In this document: one piece after another, positions 58,163-63,903 of the stretch
Layout: each line of letters begins with the position of its first letter
How positions within the stretch are numbered: the stretch's first letter is position 1
Notes under the pieces: model-generated
The model's input: only the letters and a program-made list of their open reading frames with translations
Databases searched by the model: none
Told to the model about the DNA's origin: nothing
Assembly: GCA_015680685.1 (NCBI GenBank)
Contig: MNCI01021502.1
Coordinates: forward strand, 17,736-81,638
DNA: 63,903 bases
Origin: Gnetum montanum
Taxonomy: Eukaryota; Streptophyta; Gnetopsida; Gnetales; Gnetaceae
Direction of reading: 5' to 3'
Program-made: the position numbers and the translations under genes

Positions 58163-58965
58163 TGATGAGCAGTGAGTATAGCCTATGTCCAACCATACAA
58201 ATCACTAGTGTTCACTCAGTGATCCAATCAAATTCCAAAGACTTTAGGTTTCTAAGTGCACTGGTTCTAGGAGGTGAAACTAACCTTTGCAATCGCTTTC
58301 TTCCCACTTCCACTTGTGAAGTACAAGTGTATGGTTAAGTACAACTGAGGCATATGATTTTTATCATTTTTTGTTTTATGAATTAAGTTGCCTTAGGACA
58401 AGAATAAAGAATAAAGTAATTTAATATTTAACTATTCTAATAGCTAGCTAATATTTAACTAATCCTAACATAAGCATCCATTCCCACTTTCCGTACATAT
58501 CCTGAACATGTTATAGTGCTACTAGGTTACCAAACATTAACCGTTACTAGGATTAACAAGCACTAAGTGTATGCTCAAAGTGGTTGTACTTATATTTTCT
58601 ATTTAATCTATATTAATTAATCACTTAATTGCTTAAAAACATTAAAGTAAATTGCATGACCATTAAATGCTACATGGTTTATTAGAAAAGCTCATCTTTA
58701 TTGCCATCTACACTGAAGTACTTAGGTACAACAATACATGAATGGAAAATATTCTAACTCTAAAATGGAAAAATTGCAAGCACATCACTATAAATATGAA
58801 AATATTACCATAAATGCGGTGGGTAGGCACACATTTATAGGTGGAGACAAGGTGCCTCATCAACGAGTACATGTCTATAGCTCAAACTTGACGTTGATGA
58901 GATCCCATCGATGGGGTTACATCAATGGCATCTCGTTGATGCGACCCAACAATGATGATTCATCA
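58163..58965 (-). mobile_element. element F 3' LTR
   Basis: It starts TGATGAG and ends TTCATCA, 803 bases, aligning with B's and C's LTRs (CCTGAACATGTTATAGTGCTAC matches their CCTGAACCAGTGCAACGCTAC). U3 words are of the CATCGATG/GTTGATG type (58855-58940). TATA box on the coding strand at 58832-58839. Confidence 0.85.
58832..58839 (-). promoter_or_regulatory. LTR TATA box (element F)
   Basis: CATTTATA on plus, TATAAATG on the coding strand, preceded by CCACC as in 4450. Confidence 0.55.
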
Positions 58966-59169
58966 TACCTTCATGACTAAATGAAAACTCATCCTTCATC
59001 TCTTTACAAAATTTGGGAAGGTATGGGATTTTTGACAAACTATAGACACACAAAACAAACACAACAAAACTAACTGCCTAAGTGTACAATTTTACAATCA
59101 TTACAAAATTTTGGTGTTCAAGACAAAAAATTTGAACACCATGACAAAAAGTAACAATCATAATTCCTT
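58966..59169 (-). other. element F polypurine tract and 3' untranslated region
   Basis: On the coding strand the LTR is preceded by TTAGTCATGAAGGTA, a decayed version of the C and B tract. The rest matches 32090-32240 of C in part (TGACTAAATGAAAACTCATC). Confidence 0.55.
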
Positions 59170-62060
59170 TGATGGCAAGAAGATGATGAAGAACTTCAGA
59201 CAGTCCCAAGCGATGAAGGCTCCTAAGGTACTAAGGGACCTTCTCTTGCTTTGAGTGTACGTGGTGGTTGAGGTGGTTGTTATGATTGTCCCATGGTAAT
59301 TGCAACTTCTAGTGAAAGATGGAAAACATCCAACGATGCCTTCATCTTCTCCTCCTTACTCTGGGGATCATTAATGGTCCATGTGGTTTCACCAATGTGG
59401 GACAAAATGGGAATATCCCAAGGACAAGGCATTATAGGAAACAACTTCTTCATTTTCATGAACCAAGTAGTGAACTATTTACATTCGATGTCGAACACTC
59501 TAAGTGCATTTTGCAACTCCTAGTAGTCATTCATCCTTTTGGCTAGGTTCTCAATAGTTGATCTTTGATTAGTGAACTTTGCCTTAAGAACCTCGAGTTT
59601 TGCATTTGTTGTCTCAAGCTTTTGCTTGGTTTCATTATGCTACTAGAACTCAACCTTAGACAACAAGTACAAGCTAGCCACTTGTTTCTCAAATTCGGAC
59701 TACGGCCTACTAGTAGTCAGCATCATTAAGCTTCCATAGTGAAGACTGACAAGCTCCATATATTCTATCATTCCTTTATTTGCATCTCCTTCATTTGAAT
59801 TTCAACATTGTTGTATGCATTCATCCAATCAAAGATAGGCTATCATACATTGCCTTCTTGTTGGAGTTGCTAGACAACCTCATTTACTTTTTCCTTCACC
59901 AATTGGATGTGCTTCTCATTAACTTCTTTTTGTATAAAAACCTAATCTTTGTAATGGTTCTTGACCCTCTCAAATTTGACAGCCTTGTTCTTCCAAGCAT
60001 GTATCTCTATTGCATATTTTTGGTGCAACGCATGGACTTCCTCCATGGAGAGGTTTCTATTTTTTATTGCCAATCTCCTAAATTCCATGTTCACGCTAGC
60101 TACCTACTTCTATAATTGATGGATGAATTTTGTCATCTGCTACTTCTGTGCATCAACATTCTATAGGCAATCATTTTCTGTGGTTAGGATCTCATTATCC
60201 TAGTGAGTCTAGATAAAGTCCTTCTAGATGTTGTACATTATGGAATTGGCCAAGGACTAGTTAAAGCCTATCATCTCCTTAGTGTTCTCAACCTTTTTGA
60301 GTTTGTCTTGAAGCTTTTTAAAAGCTTTATCTCATGTTAGTGCTAGGTTGAGCAACATGGGATTAACAAGGTGGGCTCTTAAATTAGCAACCTCTATAGC
60401 CAAGTGTTGGCTCTCTTCCTTGGCTATTTTAAGTTACCCCTCTAGGATAATGCATTTATCCCTTACTTCAAATAGCTGTGACTAGGTTGTAGTCATGGTA
60501 TCTAGAATGTCAAAGACATTCAAAATTAGTTTCCCAGTTCCCCCAGTCAATCCAACAATTCCTCATGTTGGGCTATGCTTAAGCTACTACTAGGACTTCC
60601 TATGGATGTCTGCACGTCTCTAAGTGTAGAAACATTTGGTACAGACACCGTGGGTGCATTAAGTGCTTCAACCACTTTGTCAACAACCTTTTCAACTAAC
60701 ATCTCCTACCCATGGTGTTGCATTACCATGATAGTTGATCCCTCACCCTCCTCTAGACACATCAAAAAGGTAGCGACATACCCAGAGATGTTTGCGAATT
60801 ACTACTATTGCAAGAGAGGTACTATTACCTCTCAAGCACTTCGATTTGACCTTGTAGGCACTTACATGCATTGGGCTACGAAAATTGGCACCCCATTCTC
60901 CATCTAGCTTAAGATTTGGGCCACATAGTTGAGGTGGCTTATTGTTGGTTTATACACAAATGGGTCACCACCACTCATTCCTATTTGCTACTACTGCTAC
61001 TATAAGAGCTACTCTCGGAGTTCGTGCATGCACTCAATGGTAATGCAAATCTCTAACATTGTTTCATGAGTGGGTGGTAGAGGTGGTGGTTACTACTCCT
61101 TTTCTTGGATGACTTTAGCAAGCACCTTATCCTTCATCATTTTCATCCAACCAATAGCTAAAGTGCATCAAACAGTGACATTTGCATAGTAGGTTATACC
61201 TTCCCTCTTGCATAATTTTATGATGAGGCATGGAAAGGGGAGTGCCTTCCTTTCACATTTATTTTTCTTAAAGCACTTCTCTATCTCAAGATAGATCAGC
61301 TGTGTAAGGTTGAATGCAAATCTACCACTTAGAGTGGCACACGCATGATCGGAGAAAGCTGTGATCTTACTTGGCCTCAACGTTTGATTGGGGTGAAAGG
61401 TCGCAATCTTAAAGTATGCATGTTCCACCATGGTGAGTACACCAAACTCCTTACAGTCTACCCCATAACACTGATGTATCCATTCTTTCCTAATGCTTGG
61501 ATCTACCTACATTAAAATATCAGCAAGATTGGCCCTACTTTCTGGTAACCAAGGACCTTAGAAACTGCTTTCACTAAGTAGTACACAAATATTTCCTTTA
61601 TATTAACTATTGAACTGGCCTGTTGATTATTCTAAAATAGGTATGTCTCTCCCATGTACCACTCCCCACTAAAAGTGATGGTCAGCCACCTGGAAGAGTT
61701 TTACAATTGGGTTGTGACTTCTGGAGGGGCACACTCCAAGAAGGATATAAAGTTTAACTCTTGTAGCATAGATTTCTAAACCTCCTTAGATGTAATCTAT
61801 TTGAGGCAAGCTTTCATCAAGGTAACCTCAAGCTTCAGTCTAGGCTTTGGTGCCTCATCTTGATGAGACTTCTTAGTCACGGCCACTTCAAAAATCTGTC
61901 AGAAAAATTTTACTTGAGGCTCCTCCCAAAGAGGTCCCATTGCATGTGTTTCAACTGGTTGCTCATGGACTTGTTCTTGGCCCCTTTCAGTTCTTGGTCA
62001 TTTTTCTCTTACTTGGGATAGTCATTCCTCCTGTGTGTGCTTTTCTTTGGATGCCATCTA
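59170..62060 (-). pseudogene. element F env-position protein (most complete copy)
   Basis: Read from 62060 down, the first part has WYMGETYLF, NNQQASSIVNIKEIFVYYLV, then the open frame 61431-61168 with HAYFKIATFHPNQTLRPSKI, FAFNLTQLIYLEIEKC and ALPFPCLIIKLCKREGITYY. This pattern (a helical I-H/Y-x-E-I, then L-P/F-P-x-L-I-x-x-L-C) is the signature I know from putative plant transposon protein domains. A Gln/Tyr-rich linker follows. Then comes a coiled coil (KQKLETTNAKLEVLKAKFTN, 59640-59570) and a C-terminal PMPCPWDIPILSHIGETTW (59440-59380). Stops occur throughout. No membrane segments are evident, so envelope function is not supported. Confidence 0.65.
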
Positions 62061-63903
62061 TCATCACAACATAACCAAGGATTAGCATATAATGTGTAGC
62101 TTATAACCTTTAAGTACCTTATCTCATTAGGTAGTTACACTTTGATTAAGTTATGAAGATGGAAGATTGATTATGTTAATACTATTTCAATGTTATTTCT
62201 TTTAAAAGGTCATCAAATCTTATTGGGAGGGTTTAACTTTCATAAATTCATGTTTTAATGTTAGTTTCTTAGTTATACCTTTGTGGAAGTTAAAAAATTT
62301 TTGAGGAATTTTCCATCAAAAACCTAAGGTTTGTGCCACCCACGATGAAGAGCTTACCTCCTATAGCTACAGGATTGAAGAACGGAGTGAATTAGATAAA
62401 TAGGATAGGAAGTTATGGCTTTTGGAAGTTTCTAGGCTCTAAAAAATTCAAAAATATCACCCTCATTTGAGCATAAATGTGAAAAATTGCTAAGGGGCAT
62501 CATGGATATATAGAATTTTTGACTTGAATTGATGGGGCCTCATCTACATAAGGGCTCCATATATGAAGTCCCATTTATGGAGCTTATGTAGCAAATTTTT
62601 CACTTTGTAAATTTCAAAAAATAGAGAGAGTTTAGGCATGAAGTTGGAGTTTTCAAAGAGCCAAAAAACTCATGAACATGATAACATGATAGAAGAGGGC
62701 TTGATAATTCATAAAAATTAGAGATTTGGCTAGGATAATGAGCTTTATTAGAGAAATGCCATTAAGGAATGCATAGTTGGATGCAACTAATGAGAAGAAC
62801 AAAAGATTTTATCACAAAAATGCCTAAGGATAAGGAACTTAACTAGCCGAACCAAGAGATATGTAGGTGGATCCATCCCATAGCAAGCTCATGCCCTTTT
62901 TACCCTTGCATATCTTTAAACCAAGAAGTCCATGGATCCTATAGTTGATTAATGTTTATGAAAAGTTAAGGACCTAATATGGAAGAATCTACCTAAGAAT
63001 TTTAACACATCAAACTAAGACATCGAACAAGACATGAAAAATTGATAGTGATCTGAATTACAAAAAGCATTGGAGGATGGAAGAAAAGGTGGAATGAAGT
63101 TCCTCAGCATGGTCACATGAAGTCCCTTGTGGATTTCATGCTTAAATGACCTGATAAAGTTCATTCTTAGTCCAAATCAAAATCAACTATATTTAGTAAC
63201 TTCACATCGATACTCTAAGACCAGTCCACCCCCTCAAGACACAAGAATGCTCCCACAAATCAATTACCATTCCTTATTAAGAAGAAAAGAGAAGCAAGAA
63301 GTGAGAATCAGCCTTAGCTAGAGTAGACCTTTAGACATGAATAACATGTCTTTCTAGTTCCATAACTAGTGTTTGTAGCCCATTATTTTGTCTAAGGGGC
63401 ATGCTTTGAATTCCCATCATTTTTCTTGAGGTTTTATGTCTTTATGGATTTTTTTTGGATGAGAACCACATCATGCAAAGACATGACTTCCTATTATTAG
63501 TCAATAATAGAATGGTAAGAAATCCATGAAAACACACCTATACACAAGATAGAAAGGCACAAAGAGAATCAAGTCTCCTTGAAGTCATACCCTCATCAAT
63601 CCATTTAATATTTTCCAAGTTTGGAAACTACCAAGGTGACAAGTTCATTAGAGTTTCATTAAGAGAACTCATATTTACTATTTGAGAAATACCATAGAGT
63701 TTTGTGAATGGGTAGATGAGGTGGACTCACTGCTTGTTCCATGAAAAGGAAACAATGTCTTAGTCATCAGCCCATCAAAATTAAAAGATAGAAACCAGAC
63801 ATTAGCAATCAAATAACATTAAGTACAAACCACCATTAGCAACCAGCTATAGCATCACTATGTTCCATTGACAATAAAGCAATTTATTAGAAAAATATAA
63901 GAA
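62061..63903 (-). other. element F non-coding spacer upstream of env-position gene
   Basis: Matches element A from about 6400 to 8230 (for example TTAAACCAAGAAGTCCATGG, and the ACCACATCATGCAAAGAC region at 63466). No coding frame. Integrase should begin just beyond the window. Confidence 0.6.

Noticed and set aside
1-63903. Search for tRNA, rRNA, CRISPR arrays, bacterial operons or a host gene
   Set aside because: No cloverleaf with A and B boxes, no ribosomal sequence, no regularly spaced repeats and spacers, and no multi-exon gene could be supported.

Overview
The window looks like intergenic DNA from a large plant nuclear genome. It is AT-rich, has a single N at 40631, and shows no convincing host gene. 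About three quarters of it can be assigned to decayed LTR retrotransposons. The dominant family is a Ty3/gypsy lineage related to Athila. Its LTRs begin TGATGAG and end CTCATCA, its primer-binding site (PBS) matches tRNA-Asp, its order is gag-PR-RT-RNaseH-INT, and several copies carry an env-position reading frame between INT and the 3' LTR. The species cannot be told from the sequence.

Layout, left to right. 1-4324: AT-rich DNA with a duplicated segment (5-248 against 2465-3452) and a probable Copia LTR with PBS (3532-3969). 4325-4605: plus-strand LTR fragment. 4612-13705: element A (minus strand), holding half of the env-position gene, a long noncoding stretch, INT, RT/RNase H, PR and gag. 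13736-14539: an LTR shared by A and B. 14540-21284: element B (minus), with the env-position gene joined almost directly to PR and gag, most of pol missing, and a 5' LTR of a different subfamily. 21285-21973 and 28857-29990: an older minus-strand gypsy gag split by element D. 21974-28856: element D (plus), with two LTRs, a near-perfect 5-bp target duplication, gag, and no pol core. 31067-31286: the start of another internal region. 31287-40907: element C (minus), the best preserved copy, nearly full length. 41150-45000: Copia (Sirevirus-like) remnant. 45812-49678: a pair of 1.35-kb direct repeats around a minisatellite, one of them split by a solo LTR. 50864-57690: element H (plus), a very decayed full pol. 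58163-63903: element F (minus), with its 3' LTR, env-position gene and the start of the upstream noncoding stretch, running off the window.

In a live element of this type, gag, PR, RT/RNase H and INT form the particle, copy the RNA and insert the DNA. The env-position protein has no established role. Every coding region here carries stops or frame breaks, so none is expected to act on its own. Element D shows how a copy with LTRs, PBS, polypurine tract and gag but no pol could have been mobilised by a relative.

The most interesting points are: the env-position protein, recurring in three elements with a shared two-part layout; two places where tandem elements share an LTR; the solo LTR with its empty site preserved in the sister repeat; and the short palindromic words in U3, which differ by subfamily just upstream of a conserved TATA box.
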